From Sisyra terminalis (lineage: Eukaryota; Arthropoda; Insecta; Neuroptera; Sisyridae), in NCBI GenBank assembly GCA_958496175.1, contig OY292278.1:6262001-6326000 (forward strand): a stretch of DNA of 64,000 nt. Direction: 5' to 3'. A program made the translations under genes and the position numbers. The first letter of the stretch is position 1; each line of letters begins with the position of its first letter. This document shows, piece by piece, positions 24,485 through 35,652 of the stretch. The notes under the pieces are model-generated. The model was not told where the DNA came from. It made no database searches and saw nothing but the letters and a program-made list of their open reading frames with translations.

Positions 24485-24694
24485 GAACTAGTATATTATT
24501 GTATTATTTTCTTTTTTTTAATGAAACCTTGTTGGGTTTTTTAGGTCCTTTTTACCAACATAAGAAACAAAAAAATTTTTATTTTTAGTTTTCACATGTA
24601 ATTTTATTTTGTAAGAAGGAAAGACCAACTGCTCTGGCACTCAAGCTTTTAATTTTTTTAAATAATAAATTGTACTGTTAATGGACCAATAAAG

Positions 24695-24696
<2 letters not shown>

Positions 24697-24754
<58 letters not shown>

Positions 24755-24756
24755 AT
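24697..24756 (+). repeat. AT microsatellite at LINE 3' end
   Basis: About 60 bp of alternating AT with one TTA interruption, forming the tail of the LINE. Confidence 0.9.
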
Positions 24757-25010
24757 ATCTCGAATTTAAAACATATACTTTACTTCTTTCTGAAAAGCTA
24801 ATTATGTATGTACGTACACATAGTCATTATCGAACACCAAGATTAGTTGATGACTATGGTTAAGTACATACATTATTAGCTTTCAGAAAGAAGTATTTGT
24901 TTTAAATTTAAGATATGAATAACAATTAGCTCAGAGTATATGTTGTTTTGTGTAAAATGCCCTTTTTGTCAAGTATATGTCACATATTAAGTGGTTAAAT
25001 ACATTACAGT

Positions 25011-26413
25011 CACCTACTGAAGTATGCATTATTTTGACAATTTGTGCTTGCAATACCTCTGCTCCTAGTCAAATCTCAAACTCCAAATTTTAGGTGCATA
25101 ATACTATCATACAGTATTATAATGTGGTGATATTTCAAAGTTTTATCTGGTCCCACACCAGAGATATTGAGTTCAGAAAATTGCAAATTTTGAAAATTTC
25201 CAAATTTTGTTATTTTTTATATTTTAAAAAAGCTTAAAGTCTCAGACTTCAAATTTTGTTTTTGAATACAACTAGTACCTAATTGTTTGTAAAAAAAAGT
25301 TTTAATGTACGTGTAGATTCTTTCCCTTCCTTCACAATCTTTCCGTGAAAATTGGAGTTTTAACAAATGAGAGGTAAAAATTTAGGCTGAAATTTCACCC
25401 CTTAGAATTACATTTAGGTGAAAACGTCTTGTTACAATCTTATAGCTTATATTTTCATGAACTCACTGATTTTAATTTCATTTTGATAGGACAAATAGGG
25501 CCTGAGATAATCAAGTTTCTGCAAACCCTTAAAAGTGCAAAAATGTCTGCACCTAGTAAAACTAATATGACCACCACTGGAAAACTAAAAATAATAAAAT
25601 TAAAACAATAATGAATTTGAACTGCCAATATGTTGGAGTGATAGCACACAAAAAAAAATATTTTTTCAAAAAAAATCGAAGAGATTGCAAAAGAATTTTA
25701 AATTTTTACCAGCAATGATTACAGATTTTCTCAACCAAAACTCATTCTTTTCGTTTAGATATTCTAATGAACTTATTTTTGCATCAATCATTGGAATTGT
25801 GAGATTGCATTTGTGGAGAGATGTGTAGGTGTGAATATTGCCAAGTAAATTCAAATTATCTTATATTAAATTCTGTCAAGATTGCATCCTTTCGTAAGAT
25901 GATTCAAATTTCGTACGATGGTTGATACGGTGCCCCGTTTATGTGCTATTTATACGGTTCAAGATCAGTGAGAACCAAAGAACTAATTAACCTTAATAAC
26001 TCAATAACCTAAATATTAATGGTTTCAATTCCCCAACTTATTAAGAATCATTGCTTTGCAAACGTAAACCATGTTTGATTGTCCGTAAAATAAGTTGTAA
26101 TATCTTTTAATTTATTGAAGGAATACTTTAAAGATACATCAAGTGAATAAAAGATCTGTATAATTGGCGATTCGAACTAGTTTTGTTGATTTTCCTTGAT
26201 ATTTTTTCATTCATATATATGCTATAAATATAGAATGGACAATGTAAGACTTGAAATTATTGGTTGGATTGAGGGTAAGTGGTTTATTGACGTTTGTGAG
26301 ATGAAGGAAGTTTAGCTAAAGATTAACCATTTACGTAATGTGTCACTTAAGGTTTGATCAAAAGTAATAAAATATAATAAAAAATATAATATAGATATAT
26401 AAGATTATATATA
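25011..26413. other. Spacer containing one inverted satellite-associated block
   Basis: Within otherwise featureless A/T-rich DNA, 25725-25855 is an inverted copy of the about 200-bp block seen at 19290 and 20570 (CATTGGAATTGTGAGATTGC, GAGATGTGTAGGTGTGAATA). Small ORFs are not supported. Confidence 0.55.
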
Positions 26414-27025
26414 TTAGGGTGATTTTTTTTTACTTTTTTTTTTTGGTCCCATCGTGAAATTTTGTTGAAAATACCAAAAAAAAAAATTCCCTGATAGTTT
26501 GAGCCCTTAATATTAATTTTAAGTCCTCGACCAAGACGTGTAAAGATTTCCCATTGAAAATACACGGAAACTCTGATTTTTTATTTTTAAATTTCTATAT
26601 CTCAGCGGCATTTCATGGGATCGCTTTTACCGAAGACGGTTTTTTCTCAGAATTAAACGCTCTACAAAAGTGCCCATTGCGACAAAGTCGTAACTCACAC
26701 CGGTGAGGTAGTACGGGCCACTGAACCTGATTTTTCCATAAAATTCAAGGCTTAATACCTCGTTTAGTATTGATCTTCGCGATGTGGTCTACAAAAACTT
26801 TTTTGTAGGAAATCAAATTCTTTACTAGTTTTTCATTTATAAGTTTTCCATAGCTCTTGTTATTTACGAAATAAATGCAAAAAAACGCGAATTTTATGGA
26901 AAAATCAGGTTCAGTGGCTCGTACTACCTCACCGGTGTGAGTTACGACTTTGTCGCAATGGGCACTTTTGTAGAGCGTTTAATTCTGAGAAAAAACCATC
27001 TTCGGTAAAAGCGATCCCATGAAAT
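26414..27025. mobile_element. Truncated foldback element
   Basis: Starts TTAGGGTGATTTTTTTTTAC. Arms 26609-26748 and 26889-27025 are inverted copies (TTTCATGGGATCGCTTTTAC; CACCGGTGAGGTAGTACG / CGTACTACCTCACCGGTG). The outer 195 bp of the left arm has no right partner, because the right arm stops where the hammerhead repeat begins at 27026. Confidence 0.8.
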
Positions 27026-27026
27026 C

Positions 27027-27130
27027 CAAGAAGAAGCCTGAAGAAGTTACGATACGCAACGAAACGTAGCTAATTGAATAATAAAAATATTAAATAAAAA
27101 AAAACGATCTTAAACAACCTGAATTGTCTT
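27027..27130 (+). repeat. Hammerhead-bearing repeat, partial copy
   Basis: Shares GAAACGTAGCTAATTGAATA and AACAACCTGAATTGTC...TTCTTATTT with the right arm of the element at 60388-60855. It butts directly against the truncated foldback. Confidence 0.75.
27029..27076 (+). ncRNA. Hammerhead-like motif, stem II decayed
   Basis: GAAGC, CTGAAGA (allowed change at the variable core position), extra A, GTTAC-GATAC-GCAAC (one mismatch from a full stem II), GAAA, CGTA, return GCTAATTG. Inner stem I AGC/GCT is intact. Confidence 0.5.
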
Positions 27131-27238
27131 CTTATTTATTAAAAACATACATCTAAAATGGAAAAAAATAATGGCATTTTTAATGACTTCATTATTTGGA
27201 TCGTTAATGAGTAAAAAAAACTATTCAAAATTATTGTT

Positions 27239-27287
27239 TCATCGCCAACGTTTCGTCAGTCCTTCCTGACTTTTTCAGGGCTCAAAA
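27239..27287 (-). ncRNA. Hammerhead-shaped motif with core G8 replaced
   Basis: Minus strand: GCC, CTGAAAA, extra A, stem II GTCAG-GAAGGA-CTGAC, GAAA, CGTT, return GGC. The fold matches the other motifs, but the catalytic G8 of CTGANGA is A, predicting loss of activity. Confidence 0.45.
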
Positions 27288-27467
27288 TTAAAAATTACTC
27301 CACAAATGTCATAGAAATAAGCTGTAAAACGACCCAACTGGTATTTTTGGTTTATTGTTCTACCAGTCGGACCATTTTACAGCTTATTTCTATGACATTT
27401 GTGGAGTAATTTTTAATTTTGAGCCCTGAAAAAGTCAGAAATGACTGACGAAACGTTGGCGATAAAA
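27241..27467. mobile_element. 227-bp perfect-looking hairpin with hammerhead-like termini
   Basis: Arms 27241-27343 and 27359-27467 are inverted copies with few differences: TTACTCCACAAATGTCATAG, ATAAGCTGTAAAACG, ATCGCCAACGTTTCGTCAGT. Each end carries a hammerhead-shaped motif. The loop is about 15 nt. Confidence 0.85.
27419..27466 (+). ncRNA. Hammerhead-shaped motif with core G8 replaced, partner
   Basis: Plus-strand mirror: GCC, CTGAAAA, extra A, GTCAG-AAATGA-CTGAC, GAAA, CGTT, GGC. It has the same G8-to-A change as its partner, so the change predates the inverted arrangement or was copied between arms. Confidence 0.45.
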
Positions 27468-27479
27468 TAAATAATATTC

Positions 27480-29229
27480 CACAAGAAGCTTCGTCCTTAT
27501 TGCCCACAATTTAATTATTTTATTTAATAAGACAAGGACTGAAAAAATATGGATATTATTGTTATTGTTGTAGTTATGAGTTTAAACAAATATTGTTAGT
27601 GATATTTTAGAATTTTTCATTTAAAAAGTTAGCAAAGAAAATTTTTACCAATGTAAACCCATTTTTTGTAACCAGATAAGTTTAAAAGCTTAAAGCTTTT
27701 CATGATAAAATACTGTCTTACTTTTCATTAATTATTCAATTACAAATCCGTTTCGAACTTAATGTCAACAAAAAGCGCCGAAAGCGTTCATTTTAATTTC
27801 GTTTCAATTACAAAGCTCATTTACATCGAATAACGACTCAATTGTCGTGACCAAGTTTTGCTCAAAGCTCTTTTACTTTATGTAAATAAAAAAAACACAC
27901 TACAATCTATTGGATAGCATAAGTTAACGAATTGTTCAATTGATTTATCCGTTAAGACTACACGTTTTTTTTTTTCTGTTCATGTTGCGAAAATAGAGTT
28001 AGAAAGTTTCTCACGGCTCAAATTGAGAGGTTCAATAAAAAGTTGGTAAGTGGAGGACGAGGGTTTATATTTTATGATTAATAATTCGCGCAACAGTCGT
28101 ATGAGCGACGATAAGAGTTCTCACTTCGATTTGGAAAGTTTGCCATATAATATAGTTATAATGTAAGACACCTCTGGGTAAATAATAAAAATTTATGTTT
28201 CCACGCAAATTTATCTTTATGTTGCGAAACATTTTCTTCAAGTATTCGGCTTTTTGTGGATCCGATAGCATGGAATGAACAATGGGAATGTATGAGACTG
28301 TATTATACTTGGTAGAATTGGACTAAATTTTGTTGAGATTTACAAAAGTTGACTTTTATTATTGACGTAAAGTTTTTTAGTAAATAAGGTTTTAATTGAA
28401 TGAACCAATCTGTATAATTTATCGAAAAAAAAATGATAATAAGATAAATTTAAACCAACAAAGCTTTTCTTCTGCGTCTGATATCATTTCCTTTTGTCCC
28501 ATTTCCTTAACATGACATAGCTTTTTTGTGCGATGAATCATCGTTTCATTATTCATCATTTTATCATTGTTAATATTAAGAGAAAAAAATAAAAAGCTTT
28601 GATCAGTCCAAATTATTAAAAACTCATCATTCAAATGGGGAGCTTTTAAAAAAAAAACAAAGAGAATAACTTTGAAAATAATTAAGTTCTTTTTATGTTG
28701 CTTTTTAAATATAACTGAAGAGAAATATTGGAATTGTAGGTAATTTTTTTTTGTCGTTGCGAAAGATATTTTTGTCGTGAAATGTTGATGTTAGATACGA
28801 GCGACCATTGTATTTCCCTTGGGATTGTATGGATGAAGATGACGTGGTGGAACGTCTCTCGGTTAACGTTTGAACTCGTTCTATAGAATATCTCCCACAT
28901 TTTCCGAGCTTTTTGCGGAAAAACTAGTGAAACTTTCTGCTCGGTCTCTGTCTTCGACATGCATTGAATCAAATTAACACTCAATGGTGAACATATGGAC
29001 ACAACGTGGTGGATAATGATCTCGACATTTTGCTGAGTTACTGAATCGAATCCAAATATAGTGAAGTAATTATCCCTTACATTAACATTTAAATACCTTT
29101 CGAGTATTGTGATTAAGTGGTTTTTTTGTACATTCGAAAATTATTTTTTTCTTGAACATAAGCAAATCTTTAACTATTTTTTTGGGCTTCATTAGTCATT
29201 GTATTTGGGATCATTTTTATTAGGGTATA
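27480..29229. other. Spacer with one less A/T-rich patch at 28.78-29.0 kb
   Basis: The minus-strand ORF 28682-29002 (106 codons) covers the patch and contains FPQKARKMWEIFYRTSS. The plus strand is also briefly open (YERPLYFPWDCMDEDDVVER at about 28797-28860). I recognise neither; they may be a conserved regulatory segment or an orphan exon. The rest is A/T-rich and unremarkable. Confidence 0.3.
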
Positions 29230-30104
29230 TTAGGGTGATCCTTAATACGGATGTTTCCGAATTTCTTTGCTCTTCGGAGCTCAAATGCTTCCAAATTGAT
29301 AAAAAAAATTCCTGAAAATTTGAGCTCGTAATATTAACTTTAAAATAGGCCGCTTTACAACTTAAGTTTATTATGTAAACAACGGGGGAAAAATTTAATT
29401 TGTTTTTTAGAATTCCATAACTCAGGGACAAATAAATCGAAAGTAACATAATTGCATCATGTTTATTGTAAATTTAACACTCTACAAAAAAGCTCATATG
29501 ATTTTTCGCTAAATCTATTGGCTTAAAAAAGTTATTGACATAAAAATGCGGCACCAATGGTCAATGAAAATATAATACATTTTTTAACTGAGCAACGGAA
29601 AGATGGTAGAATTGGTTACATAGCTAATATTGAATCAAAGACAATAAACAAATACAAAAAATTAAGGATGAACTACTACAGCTATCATAAATACAAATTT
29701 AGCATAAGAAATTTGATGTATTTTGTAAAAATAAGTATTTACTTAATAATTAAAGTTGAAAATATTAATAATTATATAATAATGAAACTTTGAGCTCGAA
29801 TAACTCTTAAGCCAATAAATTTAGCGAAAAATCAATCGAAGTCTTTTTTGTAGAGCATTAAATTTACAATAAACATGATTCAATTATGTTACTTTCGATT
29901 TATTTGTCGCTGAGTTATGGAATTCTAAAAAAAAAAAAAAATCCCCCGTTTTTTACATAAGAAACTGAAGTTGGAAAGTGGACTATCTTAAAGTTAATAT
30001 TAAGAGCTCAAATTTTCAGGGATTTTTTTTTATCAATTTGGAAGCATTTGAGCCCCTGGAAGCAAAGAAATTCAAAAACATACCTATTAAGGACCACTAT
30101 AGGG
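29230..30104. mobile_element. Foldback element, about 310-bp arms
   Basis: Left arm 29230-29540 and right arm 29795-30104 are inverted copies (TTAGGGTGATCCTTAATACG; GGAATTCTAAAAAAC-like, TAAATTTACAATAAACATGA, AAGCCAATAAATTTAGCGAA). The spacer (29541-29794) holds a 78-codon ORF with no recognised domain. Adjacent to the next foldback. Confidence 0.8.
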
Positions 30105-30114
30105 TAAATATATA

Positions 30115-31436
30115 AAGACTGGACCAAAGAAATCGATTTTTTTTTCAAGAAAATATTGTTCAAGATGACAAAACAAGAAATCGGGATGGCTTGAGCCCTT
30201 AATATTAATATTAAGAGGTCTATCATCTTTAATTTCAATTTTTTAAATTGTACTTTCATTTTTGCGTCAATGCTCCCAAAATATCAAGGTAAAAAATTTT
30301 ATCTGCCAATATATTTAAAAAAAATTAAATTCCCTACAAAAAACGTTTCTGTAAATTTTTTGCCAGACATGCCGTTTCCGAATAATCAAGCTTTAAACAT
30401 TGATATAATTTTTAGATTTATCTTCTTTAATTTGGAATTTTGTAACTAACTAACAAATAAGTATATAGAAATGAACAATTCAGATTCTTAAAGGGAATTT
30501 AATGTTCTACAAAAAAGGTTTTTTAACGTTTTTACATAAAATCACTTTTTCAAAAGTTATTCACATTTAAAGTTTAAGGAAAAATTAAATTATTGTTTTT
30601 TTCGTTGTTGAACCAATTTTGAAAGAATGATTTTATGTAAAAACGTTAGGAGACCTTTTTTGTAGAGCATTAAATTTCCTTTAAGAATCTATATTGTTTC
30701 TTTCTATATATTTATTTGTTTGTTAGTTACAAAATTCCAAAATAATGAGATAAATTTAAAAATTGTATCAATGTTTTAAGCTTGATTATTCGGAAACGGC
30801 GTGCTTGCAAAATTTTTTAAAGAAACGTTTTTTGTAGGGAATTTAATTTTCTTTAAATAAATTGGCAGATAAATTTTTTTACCTTTGTTAGTTTGGCAGC
30901 ATTAACGCAAAATTGAAAACACAAATAAAAAATCGAAATTAAAGATTATAGACCTCTTAATATTAATATTAAAGGATCAAGCCATTCCGATATTTTTTTT
31001 TGTCATCTTGAACAATATTTTCTTGAAAAAAAAATCGATTTCTTTGGCCGTCTGGAAAATCGTTTTCTATATATTTATTTGTTCGTTAGTTACAAAATTC
31101 CAAAATAATGAAGATAAATCTAAAAATTATATCAATGTTTAAAGCTTGATTATTTGGAAACGGCGGGTCTGGCAAAAATTTTTAAAGAGACCTTTTTTGT
31201 AGGGAATTTAATTTTCTTTAAGTATATGTGCAGATGGATTTTTTTACCTTCATAGTTTCGCAGCATTGACGCAATATTAAAAGAACAAATAAAAAATCGA
31301 AATTTAAGATGATAGACCTTTTAATATTAATATTAAGAGCTCAAACTTTCCCGATATTTTTTTTGTCACCTTAAACAATATTTTCGATATATTTTTTAAA
31401 AAAAAAATTTGTCTTTTTTTTTGACCCAGTCTAATA
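30115..31436. mobile_element. Foldback element with an extra third arm
   Basis: Left arm 30115-about 30600 is mirrored by about 30640-31053. The right-arm sequence then repeats directly from 31066 to 31436. Shared landmarks are CTTAATATTAATATTAA, TTGTAGGGAATTTAATTTTC, TTAGTTACAAAATTCCAAAA and GCTTGATTATTCGGAAACGG. The outer end AGACTGGACCAAAGAAATCG is mirrored as GACCCAGTCT at the third arm's end. ORFs inside are repeat-derived. Confidence 0.85.
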
Positions 31437-31559
31437 AATATGATATCTGTTTTTTTAAATAGTTGATTTTCACTCCTGATTTTAAAATTTACTGCCAAAT
31501 AGGCAAAATAGGCGCTGACACCAATAAATATTTGATAACAAACAAAATTAGTCATTTCT

Positions 31560-33929
31560 TGGTTTTATGACTTTCCAAAAGTACTTCCAGTTACTTATAT
31601 CTACATATTTTACGTAATATTTATTGTAGTCTTGAAAAATTTGGAAATGACAATTATTTGTCAATATTGTAGGGCGTTAAAATACAGCGGTGAATCTGCT
31701 GGGTTATATTGTACTGGTGGAAAAGTAAAATTCCTACAATTAGTCCTACCACCAGATCCTTTATGGTCTTTAGTTTATGGGATAGAAAATTATTTTAAAA
31801 ACTGCTTGGTCAATATTCAAAAAGATAATAGTTGTTTTCAAAGTACATCGTTTGGTGCACAAAATAAATATTATGTTTTAAGGAAGTACTGAAGAAAACA
31901 GGAATATTCTCAAAAAGCTTCCAGTCCATGAGTAATAGTGACCTAAGAATCGAATTGGCCTAAAGAATAATACAATTTCAAAGGACAAAAAATATTCAAT
32001 AATAAAAATGTGTTTAAAAATATCAATTTATGTCTTTAATCTCAAGAATAGGGGAAAATTTAAGGACTTTTTTTGCATCATATGAGTATCAACATGTTTA
32101 ATGTTTTTATAGATGTAAATCAAAATAAATAAAATACAGTGTTTATTTATTTATTTTTTTATTATTATTGTATTTGTTTTTAATTTAATAACTAAAAATT
32201 GAGCCATATTACCGACAATCAATTAATTTTCGCAATTCAATTTCAGGTGGTACAAAGTTCACCGGATCCTTTGATATTGTATTGAAAAAAATTTGCATAT
32301 AATATAATCAAAAACATATCAATTGAAACGCAGGAAATTTATAGAATGCTTCATTTTTTAAATGTATTTAATAATATTAGCATACACAAAAGAATTAAAT
32401 GAAACCATGAAATTTAATTTAAAATTTGCTTAGTTTGTAAAATCATTAAAAATATTATTAAATTGTATAAGTACGAAAAATTTAAATATATGCTCAATTG
32501 GTGATATGAAATAACATAGTTAAAGCTTGAAGGCCAAAATGAGAGAATTGTAGCTTTAAATATGTCGTTTAAGGAATTTGAAACCAGTTTGAGGTATTTA
32601 TTATTTGTTGTCAATTATAAATACATTAACACCTTTTTCAAATTCCATAAATTAGACCTTTGAATCTGCATTTTTCTCATTACAATATTATTTATTATCG
32701 TCAGTTGACAGCAGGTAAAATTCTTTTCAATTTCACACCTATTCGGAATTTATCGGGTTTTGCTCAAAATATGGATCATTATCGACCAAAGGTCGATAAT
32801 TTTAACGTAAATATCTTTCTACCTGAATTCTATTGTATGATTGAAGAACAGGTTAATCGATTACGAAAATATTTTGTTTTTAGGTCCTTCTTAGTGATTT
32901 GCCCAAAAAAAATAAAAATAAATAAAAAGAAGGTCCCAACAAATCTTATCAAAATAGTTGTACCAATTATTCGGGTTTTACTTATGGTTCCAATTTAAAG
33001 AGAGCTTTACTGATTGGACCGAAACTTTGTACTCAAGTTCAACCAATTTTTCTTCGGAAGAAAATATTGCCTATTTAAGTTTAATTATAAATAATAACAG
33101 TAGCATTCAGAAAAAAACCAATTAAAATAAATTAATGGATACCCATCAATTAGAAAATAATTCAGCCCTTTAATTAACTATATATGTTCTATTTTAAGAT
33201 ATCAAAAAATCAGCATATTTTAAATCAGGAGTGGCCAATCCAAATGATATTGCAGGTCACTTCGGAAATGCATCATAATTCCACAGGTCACTTTTGAAGT
33301 TATATCACAAATTTTCCATACTAAATTTAGATACACTGTAAACATTTCTAATAAATTGGTTTTCGTCACTTTGATCGTTATTAAATGTAGACATTTTATG
33401 AAAGTCAGATGCATTTCGCGGGTCGAAAAAATTGTCAAGGGAGCCTTTTGACAACCTCAGATTTAAATAAACAATGAATAATCTATCTTTTATCTGCATA
33501 TATAAAATTGTTATATTGGTTTGTGTAGATTTCAAAAACTTAAAAAGTTTTGCATCGATTTAGCTCAAATTTTGTCACGACATACAATCCGCTTCAAAGA
33601 TTGTTTTTATCATTTTCTAGCATCAACAACATACCTGCAATTCCAAAAAAATGCACTTTCAACGGTCACTATAATAGCCGCTACCTATCTAAACTTCATT
33701 GTTATGATCCTGCTGTGATTTTTAAAGAATAGAGCAAATTTTCTCAAAACGTAATTGACAAATGTATATTTTGAAGGTAAGTTATAATTGGTACAGCGAA
33801 AGATGCTGCGAGTTGATAAGGGAGGTGGTTCTAATAATTCAAAAGTTTTTTTTCCCTAAATTAAACTTATTTATTTAAAACCATTCACAATTATAGGCTG
33901 GCGGGACAACGTCAGCCGGGCTCAGCTAG
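31560..33929 (+). mobile_element. Decayed Helitron with coding remnant and 3' end
   Basis: A Helitron-type protein fragment (31632-31892) and a Helitron-type 3' terminus (33896-33929) lie in the same orientation 2 kb apart. The terminus is an 8-bp hairpin GGCTGGCG / CGTCAGCC (one G-T pair), eight bases, then CTAG followed by T. The 5' end is not defined. The ORF at 32660-32998 lies within but is not recognised. Confidence 0.6.
31632..31892 (+). pseudogene. Helitron-associated N-terminal protein fragment
   Basis: Reads ICQYCRALKYSGESAGLYCT, GGKVKFLQLVLPPDPLWSL, then NIQKDNSCFQSTSFGAQNK. This C-x2-C-x-A-x(3)-G-E ... C-x2-GK-V-x-L-P pattern and the NSCFQxTSFGA block are typical of the segment preceding the helicase-like Rep domain in insect Helitron proteins. 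It stops at 31892; the Rep HUH motif and helicase are missing. Residues 1-6 are not conserved, so the Met is not a true start. Confidence 0.7.
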
Positions 33930-34927
33930 TTTAAGTATTAAACAACATTACAAGTATATACTAAATAGAATTAAAAACGCCAGGTAGCGAATATTTGGAG
34001 GTCATATGAGTAAACTTATTGAGTAAATTTATAATTAATGCATTTTATCTTCTGATGGGTGCCCAAATTTACGTTTTTACCCTAAAAGAATACATTTAGC
34101 TTCCTCAGGGACTTCACTGTTTTTCAAACAAATTAGAAGACTGTATTTTTGTATTAACATTTTTTTATTTTGAAATATTGGATATGTACTATTATATTTA
34201 CCAATATCAGCATCTATATTAAACGCCTAAGTGTCATAAAAACTGTTCAAAATCTTCAAAAGTTTCACAGTCTTCCTTAATATATTAGGTTATCAATTTT
34301 GAAGTTATTCTTTTATTACTGGAATTTGAAATTCATGCATAGTATGTATTAACCACTTTTAGTATTTTCTTGTTTTTCAATGCCCAATGATTAGATTTTG
34401 CCCATTCTTTTAAAGAAACTGTTGATTTAATAGTAATAATTTGTAGCATTGCAGCTTTGGATTTTTGTCCATAAATCATTTAATTAGTCAATCATTTAAT
34501 TTATTTAAAAATTGAGAAACTTATAAACAATCTTTTACGGTGAATTCTTTTTTAATTATGGAATTGGTAGATTTAATCCCATTGTTTGTACTAAGATATC
34601 CTGATGCTGTACCATTGAAATAATTTTGATATGATTTTAGCCCTATAGTGTATTGGTATAATTTATAAATTCCGGAACCGTTTCTTTCCCCTTTTCCACG
34701 AAAATTGCTGCTACCTTTATAAAAGTTTGTTTATTATTGCACGTTTGTAAAATCAATTTCTTAAGCTACTTATAAATTAATAAATTTGCTAGGTATATCA
34801 ATATAAATATCAATTTTAATTTGTAATCCAAAAAACATTTATAATTTGACATTTGAATTGGCAGATAAATTGCAAACCTAAACATTTTGACCAACTTATT
34901 ATAATATTTAGATGTTGGTGTTCATAT
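33930..34927. other. Spacer, nothing recognised
   Basis: A/T-rich sequence between the Helitron 3' end and the TTAA element. Confidence 0.45.
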
Positions 34928-34931
34928 TTAA

Positions 34932-35648
34932 GGGTGGATCACCGTTAGAATATAAAAAAAATGACTTTTTTAAAACTGCTGCCATTTTTTTTCTTTTTAG
35001 AGATTTTAAAAAGCGGTCTTTGGCATGTAAAAGTTGAAGTTTTGAACTATTTTTTTTTTATTTGCCCCGATATGTCCCACCCCCCTCCCCCTTTTACAGC
35101 GCTTTGAAAAAGGGTCCTCAAAAATGATGAGGCAAACGGGAGACAAGTTTTCTCGGAAACCGGAAGTCGGATCATAATTTTACAAAGAATGTAGGTTTTG
35201 GTAATGCGTCTTCTTGGTACTAAACCTCGAAAATTCGAAAAAAATTGAAAATTCACAAAATGGCACGACTTTGAAAAAAAAGTTCAAAAAAACGACCTTT
35301 TTTTGGACCTTTCCCATTCTTCCACTTTGAGGTGGGAGAGGTTTGGCCAATTTCAGAGATTCAGTACCAAGAAGATGTGTTGAACTATAACACTCTCCAG
35401 TTTCAAGTCAATCAGTCGGATAGTTTCTGAGAAATCTTGTCTCCCAGTTTTAAAAAGTTGATTTCGAGAAAAACGCATTTAAAGTTTTTTTAAGATATTT
35501 TTTTATGTTATTATCAATTTATTCAATTTTTATCAGTGAAAATACATTAGTCAGCTATTCCAATCCTTTTAACATGTTATTCATGAATATTATAAGAAGA
35601 CATTTATGGAAAAAAAATCGATTTTTTTTTTCTGATGGTGATCCATCC
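34932..35648. mobile_element. 717-bp TTAA-flanked element, copy 1
   Basis: Starts GGGTGGATCACCGTTAGAA and ends TGATGGTGATCCATCC, with TTAA at 34928-34931 and 35649-35652. Same family as 56126-56841, in opposite orientation. The minus-strand ORF at 35047-35256 lies inside the element and has no recognisable domain; the other copy also lacks a conserved protein, so it is treated as non-autonomous. Confidence 0.85.
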
Positions 35649-35652
35649 TTAA

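Larger units (their letters stand above)
23769..24756 (+). mobile_element. 5'-truncated Jockey-type LINE with flanking duplication
   Basis: A truncated non-LTR element whose 3' end is an ATAAAGAATT followed by a long AT microsatellite. It sits between ATCTCAAATTT (23758-23768) and ATCTCGAATTT (24757-24767), an 11-bp target duplication with one difference. The duplication lies inside a foldback arm, so this is the younger insertion. Confidence 0.8.
23665..25010. mobile_element. Foldback element split by a LINE insertion
   Basis: The left arm (23665-23768, continuing at 24763-24828 after the LINE) mirrors 24848-25010. Shared pieces are TTTTACACAAAACAAAATAT / ATGTTGTTTTGTGTAAAATG, TTAACCATTTAATATGTGAC / GTCACATATTAAGTGGTTAA, and the ACTTCTTTCTGAAAAGCTAA region. 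The hairpin centre is near 24838. Confidence 0.8.

Noticed and set aside
32660..32998. 112-codon ORF as the Helitron Rep domain
   Set aside because: No HUH motif or helicase block could be read; only its position within the Helitron is suggestive.
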